From Lunatibacter sp038209145 (GTDB lineage Bacteria; Bacteroidota; Bacteroidia; Cytophagales; Cyclobacteriaceae): a stretch of DNA of 16,335 bases. Each line of letters begins with the position of its first letter. Positions within the stretch are counted from its first letter, which is position 1. Below the pieces are notes generated by a model. The model was not told the origin of the DNA, searched no databases, and saw only the letters and a program-made list of their open reading frames with translations. Of this stretch, positions 1 to 7,022 are shown piece after piece. Where the stretch lies: positions 1 through 16,335 of the forward strand of contig JBBQXZ010000098.1 in NCBI GenBank assembly GCA_038209145.1. Reading direction: 5' to 3'. The translations under genes were made by a program, and so were the position numbers.

Positions 1-918
1 CTGGCCATGACTGCCTATATGGCTAAGATCCGCATATTCAAGCTATCCATCGACTGGGGCCAGATAAGCACTCCCTTCAAAAAAGAATTTTTACAATACA
101 GCCTGATTACCTTGCTGGGCACAGCAGGTGCCTTGCTCATCATGAAAATTGACAGCCTCATGGTAAGTTCCATGATTGGGTTGAATGCCAATGCAATCTA
201 TACCATCGGCTTTTCCATAGCGGTAGTCATTGAAATGCCTAGAAGGGCTATTTCTCAGGTAATTATGCCCGTTATCTCAGAAAAATTCGCCAACAACCAA
301 TTTCAGGAAATAAATGTCCTCTACAAAAAAATTGCCGTCCACCAATTCCTCATTTGCCTGCTGATTTTTTTGCTGATCTGGGTGAATATTGATTCACTGT
401 ATTACTATGTGCCAAACAGGGAAATCTACGAGGCTGGCAAGTGGGTTGTTTTTCTTATCGGTTTGGGAAAGTTGTCCGATGTGATCTTTTCGGTCAATGG
501 TGAAATCATCGTGTTTTCGCGTTTCTATCTCTTCAACATTACCGCTACACTGATTATGTGTGTAGCGGTCATCGTTTTAAACCTGTGGCTTATCCCGATT
601 TTTGGAATAGAAGGAGCCGCCTTGGCTTCTCTACTGTCGATGTTTTTATATAACTTGATTAAATATATTTATGTGAAAATACGGCTGGGATTTGATCCAT
701 TTACCTGGGGAGTGGGTAAAGTCCTCCTTGTTGGAATTGGCAGTTGGGGAATCATCCATTATGCCCTCCCCACTCAGTCGCTGGTATGGCTGGATATACT
801 TATCCGAAGTGGGGTTATGGTACTTTTGTATGGGTTTGGAGCATGGAGTTTGCACGTTGCGCCAGATGTCGAATGTTGGATTAAAGAAAGAGTAGGCACA
901 CTTCTTTCAAAGCATTAA
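1..918 (+). CDS. Polysaccharide (Wzx-like) flippase, C-terminal part
   Basis: Inner-membrane lipid-linked oligosaccharide flippase of the MOP/Wzx type, expected to move undecaprenyl-linked sugar units to the periplasmic face. The reading frame is open from base 1, so the ATG at 7 is internal and about a third of the protein, the N-terminal part, lies upstream. The visible 305 residues alternate long hydrophobic helices with short basic loops. A helix containing KIDSLMV near residue 50 and the late segment IFGIEGAALASLLS, followed by an amphipathic YIYVKIR stretch, are typical of this family. The gene ends convergently with a glycosyltransferase gene on the other strand, which fits a surface-polysaccharide locus. 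The exact substrate cannot be read from the sequence. A second flippase lies at 4905-6422. Family assignment is firm; the sugar specificity is unknown. Confidence 0.85.
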   Translation: MAMTAYMAKIRIFKLSIDWGQISTPFKKEFLQYSLITLLGTAGALLIMKIDSLMVSSMIGLNANAIYTIGFSIAVVIEMPRRAISQVIMPVISEKFANNQFQEINVLYKKIAVHQFLICLLIFLLIWVNIDSLYYYVPNREIYEAGKWVVFLIGLGKLSDVIFSVNGEIIVFSRFYLFNITATLIMCVAVIVLNLWLIPIFGIEGAALASLLSMFLYNLIKYIYVKIRLGFDPFTWGVGKVLLVGIGSWGIIHYALPTQSLVWLDILIRSGVMVLLYGFGAWSLHVAPDVECWIKERVGTLLSKH

Positions 919-2225
919 TTTTCAGTGGATTGAATCACCCTGATTTCATTTAATAAAGCAGCAAGTTGTCCGGTAAGAGATTTTCTTTCGTAGGAAACGT
1001 TGGTGGGGATTTGTTGGGAATAGCTTGTCCATGAATGACTGTTCTCTAGAAACGAGGTTATTCCTGTCCTATCCTCATGCCTGAAGACTTCTCCTGCCTG
1101 TGCCTGCCGAAGAATTTGGGCCGTATCGCCCTGCGGATCACCCAAGGCCACAATTCTTCTACCTGTAGCCATGTATTCAAACACTTTACCCGGAATATTT
1201 CCTTTGGCATTTTTTGTGTTGGTGAGAATGAGCAGCAAGACATGGGCTTTTTCATAAAATTGAAAAACCGCTTCATGAGGTACATAACCAGCCAATTCGA
1301 TATGGGATGAAAGCCAGGAATCCTCCATTACGGAATTCCTCACTTGTTGACTGACCCTACCTACAAAGGTCAACTTAATTTTATTACTTGTCTTGCCAAA
1401 AACCTCTTTCATCGCTTGCAAAAAGGGCATGGGGTTTCGGATTGCGTCGATTACACCCGTATATACGACCTCAAGTGTTTTTGAAGCGGATGGCATCCCG
1501 GGAAAACCCAAAGGTAAATCCACAGAATCAAATCCGTTGGTGATCAGGTGAATTTTTCGGCCTGCAAGCTGCTCCATTTCTTGCTTGAAAGTAGGGGAAA
1601 TGGTCACCAAGGCATCCGCTTCTTTAAATACCGAAGCCTCCAATGCCCTGTGCCTGTTTTTCACCCAATCCATCATGGGCAGGGTATCTAAGAATTCCCA
1701 TGTAGACCACGGGTCCCTAAAATCAGCCAACCAGGGAACTCCATACCTACGCCGAAGTTCTCTCCCTATCAAATGCATGCTATGGGGTGGGCCCGTTGTT
1801 ATTACAGCCTGAAAATTGTTAGATTCCATCAATTGGCCCAAAAACTTGACGGAAGGTTTCACCCAGTATACCCGGGGATCGGGGATGATGGCGTTGGCCC
1901 GAATCCAAATAGCCGCCTTATCGATCCAACTTTTATTTTGCCTCTCGATGAGGATACCGGGATCGCTGATTTCTTCCTTTTTCAGCATCCTGAGAACTTG
2001 ATAAGGCTCCCAGATCGGAAATTTTAGCACCTCCATGTGGGGGGAAACTTCTTTTTCCATCAAGGGATCCTTGAGGTCAAAATCAGGATTTTCAGGCGTG
2101 AATATCACCGGATCCCAGCCAAACTCAGGAAGGTACTTGGCAAATTTCAACCAACGCTGCACCCCAGACCCAGCACTTGGCGGCCAATAATAGGTAATGA
2201 TAAGTACTCGTTTTGAGGTGGACAT
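915..2225 (-). CDS. Family 4-like glycosyltransferase
   Basis: Predicted cytoplasmic or membrane-associated GT-B fold sugar transferase of 436 residues, probably building a surface polysaccharide or glycolipid from nucleotide sugars. The N-terminal Rossmann half begins VLIITYYWPPSAGSG (residues 7-21), with the glycine-rich loop that opens this family. A DFRDPW motif follows at 168-173. The C-terminal half has VVYTGVI (253-259), LTFVGR (285-290) and the donor-binding segment PGKVFEYMATG (345-355), which carries the conserved Glu of the GT4 family. The start codon ATG sits directly before this canonical N-terminus. The stop overlaps that of the convergent flippase. It lies 90 bp downstream of the isocitrate dehydrogenase gene on the same strand but behind a terminator-like hairpin, so it may depend on readthrough; I see no clear own promoter. 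Donor and acceptor sugars are unknown. Confidence 0.85.
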   Translation of the reverse strand: MSTSKRVLIITYYWPPSAGSGVQRWLKFAKYLPEFGWDPVIFTPENPDFDLKDPLMEKEVSPHMEVLKFPIWEPYQVLRMLKKEEISDPGILIERQNKSWIDKAAIWIRANAIIPDPRVYWVKPSVKFLGQLMESNNFQAVITTGPPHSMHLIGRELRRRYGVPWLADFRDPWSTWEFLDTLPMMDWVKNRHRALEASVFKEADALVTISPTFKQEMEQLAGRKIHLITNGFDSVDLPLGFPGMPSASKTLEVVYTGVIDAIRNPMPFLQAMKEVFGKTSNKIKLTFVGRVSQQVRNSVMEDSWLSSHIELAGYVPHEAVFQFYEKAHVLLLILTNTKNAKGNIPGKVFEYMATGRRIVALGDPQGDTAQILRQAQAGEVFRHEDRTGITSFLENSHSWTSYSQQIPTNVSYERKSLTGQLAALLNEIRVIQSTEN

Positions 2226-2258
2226 GGCGTGATTTGGGGTAAAAAGCCCGGTTATTTT

Positions 2259-2299
2259 AAATAATAAACCACATACCCTTGCGTACTGAGGTATGTGGT
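2259..2299 (-). terminator. Hairpin terminator after isocitrate dehydrogenase
   Basis: A perfect 10-bp inverted repeat (ACCACATACC at 2268-2277 with GGTATGTGGT at 2290-2299) has a 12-nt loop. Read on the minus strand it starts 16 bp after the dehydrogenase stop codon and is followed by a T-rich tail, TTATTATTT, at 2267-2259. On the plus strand the tail is less T-rich, so I assign it to the minus strand. The stem is only half G+C and the tail is interrupted, so termination may be incomplete and allow some readthrough into the glycosyltransferase gene. Confidence 0.6.
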
Positions 2300-2315
2300 C
2301 TATTCATTCATATTT

Positions 2316-3773
2316 CTATTCTCCCTGTGCCAATGAAAATCCCCTTTCGCCGTCAAAGGTGTATAAATTTTCAGTTTTGATAAAATCAAAGCCCAGGTTC
2401 ATGACTTGCTTCAAGATAGCTATGGTCTGATCATGGGTGATGGAAGATTCATCTGCATTAAAAAACCGAACCCTCCAATGGTCCGAGCAGAACGTTTCCT
2501 TCATCCCGTCAGGATAAACCTTTACCCCCCTATTGGTTATAAGCTGCATCTTCAATCCATCAGCATTTACTTGGCGAAGCCGATCCCCGATCACTTTTGG
2601 ATCCCTCCCCGGTTCCTTCCAATCGATGAATACATCCACACCAATCAGTTCCTTTTTAGCCGGCACACGTTCGGTTAGTTTCATCTTGCCGCCACCCTCT
2701 TCGCCGCCTTTGGCAAATGATGCCTTTGGCATACTGGCGGGAGCCTGGCCCAATCTTTCAATTACGGCGACGGCAAACTCCTGCGTACCTACCCGCTTTT
2801 TGGATAGGGATTCCTGGTAGATGTCACCTGTATGTAAACCATCTTCCAGCGTTTTCATCCATGCATTGGCTATTTTCTCTGCTACCTCAGGCTGACCGAT
2901 ATGTACCAGCATCATGATTGCACCGTTTAAAAGGCCGGAAGGATTGGCCAAGTCCCTGCCTGCTATATCGGGGGCCGATCCATGAATCGCCTCAAACATC
3001 GCCACTTCCTCACCTACGTTGGATGATCCTCCAAGTCCGACAGAACCGGTAACCTGGGCAGCCACATCGGAAATAATATCCCCGTAAAGGTTTAGCGTTA
3101 CGATGACGTCAAATATTTCTGGGCTGTCCGCAATGAGGGCCGTTCCTATATCGATGATTTTATGGTCCGTTTCTATATCCGGATATTCCTTCGCTACCTC
3201 ATTGAACACCTTATGAAATAGCCCATCGGTCAATTTCATAATATTATCCTTGGTCATACAGGTAACTTTCTTTCTGTTGTATTTCTTGGCATATTCAAAG
3301 GCATACCGAATGATTTTCTCACTTCCGGGTCTGGAAATAAGCTTGAGGCATTGATAGACCTCATCCGTCTGCCTGTGTTCTATTCCCGCATACAGGTCTT
3401 CCTCATTTTCCCGGATGATAACCAAATCTGTTTTCGGAAAGTGGGTTTTTATAAAAGGAGAATAGGCTTTGCATGGCCGGACGTTGGCATAGAGCCCCAA
3501 TGTCTTTCGGGTGGTTACATTCAGACTCTTGAACCCACCTCCCTGAGGGGTGGTAATTGGTGATTTCAGGAAAACTTTCGTCTCTCTCAATGAATCCCAT
3601 GTTCTTGGTTCTATCCCTGAACTAATTCCTTTCAAATATACCTGTTCGCCTATCTCGATGATATCTATTTCGATTTGCGCACCAGCGGCGTCTAGTATCG
3701 CCAAGGTCGCTTTCATTATTTCCGGTCCGATACCGTCACCATATGCTACGGTTATTTTTCTTTTTGAAGTCAT
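2316..3773 (-). CDS. icd: Isocitrate dehydrogenase, long (Thermus-like) type
   Basis: Cytoplasmic TCA-cycle enzyme converting isocitrate to 2-oxoglutarate and CO2. The 485 residues comprise an IMDH/ICDH catalytic domain (about 1-345), a Gly/Lys-rich linker (about 350-366) and an extra C-terminal domain (about 370-480), as in the Thermus/alphaproteobacterial type. Substrate residues are visible in KSLN (82-85), R89, R99, R121 and Y128. The family signature begins NLYGDIISD at 228, giving metal-binding D232 and D236. The nucleotide loop is HGSAPDIAG (264-272). D269, I270 and A276 stand where E. coli Icd has K344, Y345 and V351, the substitutions known to favour NAD+. Many homologues are labelled NADP-dependent, so I leave the cofactor open but lean to NAD+. 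The ATG at 3773 gives a normal N-terminus. A -7-like element lies 23 bp upstream and a terminator hairpin follows the gene. Confidence 0.93.
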   Translation of the reverse strand: MTSKRKITVAYGDGIGPEIMKATLAILDAAGAQIEIDIIEIGEQVYLKGISSGIEPRTWDSLRETKVFLKSPITTPQGGGFKSLNVTTRKTLGLYANVRPCKAYSPFIKTHFPKTDLVIIRENEEDLYAGIEHRQTDEVYQCLKLISRPGSEKIIRYAFEYAKKYNRKKVTCMTKDNIMKLTDGLFHKVFNEVAKEYPDIETDHKIIDIGTALIADSPEIFDVIVTLNLYGDIISDVAAQVTGSVGLGGSSNVGEEVAMFEAIHGSAPDIAGRDLANPSGLLNGAIMMLVHIGQPEVAEKIANAWMKTLEDGLHTGDIYQESLSKKRVGTQEFAVAVIERLGQAPASMPKASFAKGGEEGGGKMKLTERVPAKKELIGVDVFIDWKEPGRDPKVIGDRLRQVNADGLKMQLITNRGVKVYPDGMKETFCSDHWRVRFFNADESSITHDQTIAILKQVMNLGFDFIKTENLYTFDGERGFSLAQGE

Positions 3774-3796
3774 AAATTTTCAGTAGTTCAGTTTTG

Positions 3797-3804
3797 CAAA
3801 AATA
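3797..3804 (-). promoter_or_regulatory. Candidate proximal -7 box for icd
   Basis: On the minus strand this reads TATTTTTG followed by C, a full match to the Bacteroidota -7 consensus TAnnTTTG. It lies 23 bp before the icd start codon, implying a leader of roughly 17 nt. No TTTG -33 element is found at the usual 19-21 bp upstream, which lowers confidence. Confidence 0.4.
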
Positions 3805-3869
3805 GAAATATTTACCAGAAGATAGCCCTAAAAAGTCATATTTACCCAATCCTGCATCCTACTTGTTTG

Positions 3870-3877
3870 CAAATATA
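3870..3877 (-). promoter_or_regulatory. Candidate distal -7 box for icd
   Basis: On the minus strand this reads TATATTTG followed by C, again a full match to TAnnTTTG. It would give icd a leader of roughly 90 nt. A TTTG -33 element is not visible at the proper distance. It may be an alternative promoter, or simply part of the TTTGCAAA palindrome at 3866-3873. Confidence 0.3.
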
Positions 3878-4043
3878 GTGAGTTAATTTACTGGATATGG
3901 CTTCGTACACCCTATGAACTAATGTTTCCTTGTTTTCGGATCTCTTCCATGCATCATTTGCTTTTAAATCGATTCAAAAAACATTATTTTATGCTTGTAC
4001 GGAATTTTGCAAAAAACAGTCCAGATGATTTTTAACCGATTCT

Positions 4044-4074
4044 TTTGTCTTTGAGTGCCGTACTTGTATATTTG
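4044..4074 (+). promoter_or_regulatory. Bacteroidota-type promoter for enoyl-CoA hydratase
   Basis: TTTG at 4044-4047 is followed after exactly 19 bp by TATATTTG at 4067-4074, matching the phylum consensus TTTG-N19-TAnnTTTG. The predicted start of transcription, near 4081, leaves about 17 nt before the ATG at 4098. The spacing and -7 sequence are the same as in the tatA promoter at 10811-10841. Confidence 0.65.
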
Positions 4075-4097
4075 GAAATCAACACCGAAAAACACCC

Positions 4098-4883
4098 ATG
4101 GCGGAACAAAAAAATATTCTTTCAGAGTCCAAGGATGGAATACTTTATTTAACCATAAATAGGGAACCCAAGCTAAATGCATTAAATTTTAAGATTCTGG
4201 AAGAACTCAACAATATCTTCAACGAGGTGAACAACAACAAGTCCATCCGTGGGGTTATTTTGACGGGATCCGGTGAAAAAGCCTTTGTTGCCGGCGCAGA
4301 CATAAATGAAATATCCGAGCTCAATGAGGTAAACGCCCGCAAATTTGCCGAATTTGGACAGGAAGTATTTCACAATATAGAATCCTGCCCCAAGCCTGTA
4401 ATAGCTGTTATCAATGGCTATGCATTGGGAGGAGGGTGTGAACTTGCCATAGCTTGTCACATGCGAATTGCGACCAGCAACGCAAAATTTGGCCAGCCAG
4501 AAGTCAATTTGGGAATTATACCCGGTTACGGTGGCACGCAGCGGTTAACGCTTTTAATAGGCAGGACCAAGGCCACGGAGATACTTATGACCGGGGAAAT
4601 GTTGGGAGCCGAAGAAGCCAAAACGTTGGGTTTGCTCAATTATATTGAAGAGACAAAGGCTGCGGCGATTGCAAAAGCGGAAGAAATATTGCGCAAAATA
4701 ATGGCTAAAGCCCCACTTTCCATAGGAATGATTATTGACTGTGTTAATGCCGTATTTGTCAATGATGAAAACGGGTACCAGATTGAGGCCAATAGTTTTG
4801 CACGCTGTGTAAAATCGGAAGATTACAGGGAAGGCACCAAAGCATTTCTCGAGAAGAGAAAGCCTAATTTTAAGGGGGAATAA
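4098..4883 (+). CDS. Enoyl-CoA hydratase (crotonase family)
   Basis: Cytoplasmic enzyme that adds water to trans-2-enoyl-CoA, or acts as a 3-hydroxybutyryl-CoA dehydratase, in fatty-acid or butanoate metabolism. The 261 residues match the usual crotonase length. Visible landmarks are the oxyanion-hole segment FVAGAD (63-68), the second oxyanion loop NGYALGGGCEL (106-116), and GQPEVNLGIIPGYGGTQRL (132-150). Both catalytic glutamates of true hydratases are present, E115 in GGGCEL and E135 in GQPEV, which favours hydratase over isomerase or hydrolase activity. The ATG at 4098 follows a strong promoter with a short leader. No other beta-oxidation gene is nearby, so the pathway is uncertain. A hairpin terminator forms around its stop codon. 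Confidence 0.92.
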   Translation: MAEQKNILSESKDGILYLTINREPKLNALNFKILEELNNIFNEVNNNKSIRGVILTGSGEKAFVAGADINEISELNEVNARKFAEFGQEVFHNIESCPKPVIAVINGYALGGGCELAIACHMRIATSNAKFGQPEVNLGIIPGYGGTQRLTLLIGRTKATEILMTGEMLGAEEAKTLGLLNYIEETKAAAIAKAEEILRKIMAKAPLSIGMIIDCVNAVFVNDENGYQIEANSFARCVKSEDYREGTKAFLEKRKPNFKGE

Positions 4884-4895
4884 TTCCCCTTTTTT
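4872..4895 (+). terminator. Compact terminator around the hydratase stop codon
   Basis: Bases 4872-4880 pair with 4884-4892 as a 9-bp stem (one G-T pair). The three-base loop, 4881-4883, is exactly the TAA stop codon of the enoyl-CoA hydratase gene. The stem runs straight into six T residues (4890-4895). It lies 9 bp before the next start codon, so it could separate the hydratase from the flippase-dut operon or act as an attenuator. No perfect -7 box lies between it and the flippase ATG. Confidence 0.6.
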
Positions 4896-4904
4896 AATTT
4901 TTGG

Positions 4905-6422
4905 ATGAGTCAGCTTAAGAAATTAGCCAGCCAATCTGCCGTCTACGGCCTTAGCAGCATTTTGGGCAAAACTATTAATTTTTTACTTATACCGCTCTAT
5001 ACCGGATATTTGGATAAGGAGGCTCTCGGCTCATTTACCCTGATATATGCGTTTATTGCTTTTCTGAACGTGGTGTTTACCTTTGGCATGGAAACTTCCT
5101 ATTTCAGGTTTGCCACCGGCAAAGGGTTAGATCCCAAAAAGGTTTACCACAATACGCAGACGCTTGTAGGGTTGGTTTCTTTGACTTTGGGAACGCTCAT
5201 CTACCTTGGATCCGATCACCTGGCTACTTGGCTTGGATATCCAGGCCAGGGTCACCTTTTTCAATGGGTGGCATTTATCCTGGCGATCGACGCTATTATG
5301 GCCATCCCTTTTGCCAAACTAAGACTGGAAGGTAAGGCTTTTGCCTTTGCCATGATCAAGTTGCTGAACATTTTCCTGAATGTCGGATTCAACCTGTTTT
5401 TTATCGTTTTACTTTTTCATGTGGCTGGCGGCGAATGGTTTCCAGAATGGCAGCCGATTGCACAGAAACTCTACCGCCCTGATTGGGGTGTAGACTATAT
5501 CCTGCTGGCAAATGTACTTGCCAATGGGTTGATACTACCCGTATTGCTCTACATAAACGGTCCTATCAAATGGATGCTGAACAAAGCCATCCTTTTACCC
5601 ATGTGGCATTACGCCGTACCCCTACTGTTTATGGGGCTTGCGGGTGTCATCAATGAGGTGTTTTCCCGGGGCCTGTTCGAATTTGCCATACCCGAAGACT
5701 TTTACCATGGACTATCCAAAAGGGCAGCTGGCGGTGTATTTGGTGCGAATTTCAAATTGGCCATATTTATGAGCCTGATCATTCAAGCCTTCAGATATGC
5801 GGCTGAACCGTTTTTCTTTCAACAAACGGAAAACAAAAACAGCCCCCAGCTTTTCGCCAGGGTTATGCACTGGTTTATAATTTTCTGTACCACACTAATG
5901 GTGGCCGTCTCAGTCAATTTGTACCTAATAGGCAAGATATTCTTTCAGGGAGAGGGATATGAACTGGGCCTATCCATGGTACCGCTTCTGCTGATGGGAT
6001 ATTTGTTTCTAGGCATTTACTACAACCTGAGCATTTGGTTCAAGCTCACCGATCAGACAAGGTATAGCTTTTATATTACCTCCTTGGGTGCGGTAGTCAC
6101 TGTAGTTATTATCTTTAGCCTGGTACCCGTATTTGGATTTATTGGTGCTGCACTGAGCACATTTGGGAGTTATTTCGTCATGTCGGTAGTCTGTTTTATG
6201 GTTGGGCAGCGTTATTATTCCATCCCCTATCAGGTGGTAAAGGGGCTTCTTTATTTAGGGATAGCCTTTCTTTTCAGCTACTTGGGTTTTTGGATCGAAT
6301 TTGGACTTCCATGGATAAATTTTATAGCCCGAAATTCATTTATCCTTGTTTATCTACTGTTCATTTTCCTAATGGAAAAAAAGGAATTATATTCGCTGAT
6401 TCGGCAAGCTAAAAAGAATTAA
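4905..6422 (+). CDS. Polysaccharide (Wzx/MATE-like) flippase
   Basis: Polytopic inner-membrane protein of 505 residues, close to the full length of Wzx-type oligosaccharide flippases. About fourteen hydrophobic helices are spread over the chain. The N-terminus LASQSAVYGLSSILGKTINF (7-26) and the following LIPLYTGYL (28-36) are characteristic, as is ETSYFRF (63-69). A late VPVFGFIGAALS segment matches the position of FGIEGAALAS in the truncated flippase at the left edge, so the two are distant paralogues. Hydrophilic loops near 170-195 and 250-280 are the main non-membrane parts. It has no glycosyltransferase neighbour and is instead followed 4 bp later by dut, so it may serve a general envelope glycolipid rather than a capsule locus. 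The substrate is unknown, and a lipid II (MurJ-like) role cannot be excluded from sequence alone. Confidence 0.87.
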   Translation: MSQLKKLASQSAVYGLSSILGKTINFLLIPLYTGYLDKEALGSFTLIYAFIAFLNVVFTFGMETSYFRFATGKGLDPKKVYHNTQTLVGLVSLTLGTLIYLGSDHLATWLGYPGQGHLFQWVAFILAIDAIMAIPFAKLRLEGKAFAFAMIKLLNIFLNVGFNLFFIVLLFHVAGGEWFPEWQPIAQKLYRPDWGVDYILLANVLANGLILPVLLYINGPIKWMLNKAILLPMWHYAVPLLFMGLAGVINEVFSRGLFEFAIPEDFYHGLSKRAAGGVFGANFKLAIFMSLIIQAFRYAAEPFFFQQTENKNSPQLFARVMHWFIIFCTTLMVAVSVNLYLIGKIFFQGEGYELGLSMVPLLLMGYLFLGIYYNLSIWFKLTDQTRYSFYITSLGAVVTVVIIFSLVPVFGFIGAALSTFGSYFVMSVVCFMVGQRYYSIPYQVVKGLLYLGIAFLFSYLGFWIEFGLPWINFIARNSFILVYLLFIFLMEKKELYSLIRQAKKN

Positions 6423-6426
6423 TTCC

Positions 6427-6858
6427 ATGAAAGTGAACGTCATCAACCAATCGAAGCACCCGCTACCTGAATACCAAACCGAATTGTCCGCAGGAATGGA
6501 CCTAAGGGCAGAACTGGAGGCGCCCTTGGTCATTCAGCCTTTGGAAAGGAAACTGATTGGGACAGGTTTGTACCTGGAACTCCCCGCCGGATTTGAGGCA
6601 CAGATAAGGCCTCGAAGTGGGCTGGCTTTGAAGCATGGGATTACAGTGCTAAACTCTCCTGGAACCGTAGATGCGGATTATCGGGGAGAAATAAAGGTGT
6701 TGCTGATAAATCTTTCAACAGCCCCTTTCGAAGTAAATGACGGAGAGAGAATTGCTCAGCTGATAATTGCCCGCCATGAGCAAATCCAATGGGATCCGGG
6801 AAATATTCTAACCAAAACATCTAGAGGTGTGGGCGGTTATGGGAGTACGGGGAAATAG
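6427..6858 (+). CDS. dut: Deoxyuridine triphosphatase (dUTPase)
   Basis: Cytoplasmic trimeric enzyme hydrolysing dUTP to dUMP and pyrophosphate, which keeps uracil out of DNA and supplies dTMP synthesis. All five family motifs are present in 143 residues: AGMDLRA (22-28), RPRSGLA (61-67), GTVDADYRGEIKV (79-91) with catalytic D82, GERIAQLI (107-113 plus flanks), and the C-terminal arm RGVGGYGSTG (133-142). In the last motif the usual Phe that stacks on the uracil is Tyr, a conservative change. The start lies 4 bp after the flippase stop, so the two genes are cotranscribed. The combination with flippase upstream and TPR, DUF4292 and EnvC genes downstream is a familiar neighbourhood in this phylum. 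Confidence 0.97.
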   Translation: MKVNVINQSKHPLPEYQTELSAGMDLRAELEAPLVIQPLERKLIGTGLYLELPAGFEAQIRPRSGLALKHGITVLNSPGTVDADYRGEIKVLLINLSTAPFEVNDGERIAQLIIARHEQIQWDPGNILTKTSRGVGGYGSTGK

Positions 6859-7022
6859 CAGAATAATGATCTGGCGACGGATTTTTAGGAGGCTATGAAC
6901 CAAATGATGCGTAATATTGTAAAAGGGAGATGTAAGCTGCTGACTATTTCTTTCAATTTCCCAAACTTTTTGGGAATAGAAAACGATAAAGTTGTGTGTC
7001 AGCACCAAAGCTGCGGTAAATT
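6859..7022. other. dut-TPR intergenic region with hairpin and possible small ORF
   Basis: This 164-bp gap contains a perfect 8-bp inverted repeat, TTCCCAAA (6958-6965) with TTTGGGAA (6969-6976), closed by a 3-nt loop; no T run follows, so it is not a standard terminator. A full Shine-Dalgarno sequence AGGAGG lies at 6887-6892 before a 43-codon open frame (6895-7026) whose TGA overlaps the TPR gene start as ATGA. A weak -7-like TAAAGTTG is at 6987-6994 without a well-spaced -33 element. No clear promoter is evident. Confidence 0.4.

Larger units (their letters stand above)
3774..4097. other. Divergent intergenic region with promoters and palindromes
   Basis: This 324-bp AT-rich gap separates the minus-strand isocitrate dehydrogenase gene from the plus-strand enoyl-CoA hydratase gene. 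It holds promoter-like elements for both genes, listed separately. The palindrome TTTGCAAA occurs three times, at 3793-3800, 3866-3873 and 4006-4013; the first and third extend to TTTTGCAAAA. The first two overlap minus-strand -7-like boxes, but the third does not. I see no convincing small gene or structured RNA here; a 72-codon minus-strand frame entering from the hydratase gene lacks coding features. Confidence 0.6.

Noticed and set aside
3964..4182. 72-codon minus-strand frame in the icd-hydratase gap
   Set aside because: It starts inside the hydratase gene, crosses its promoter and shows no coding features.
6987..6994. TAAAGTTG as a -7 box for the TPR gene
   Set aside because: One mismatch to TAnnTTTG and the nearest upstream TTTG is only 14 bp away instead of about 19.
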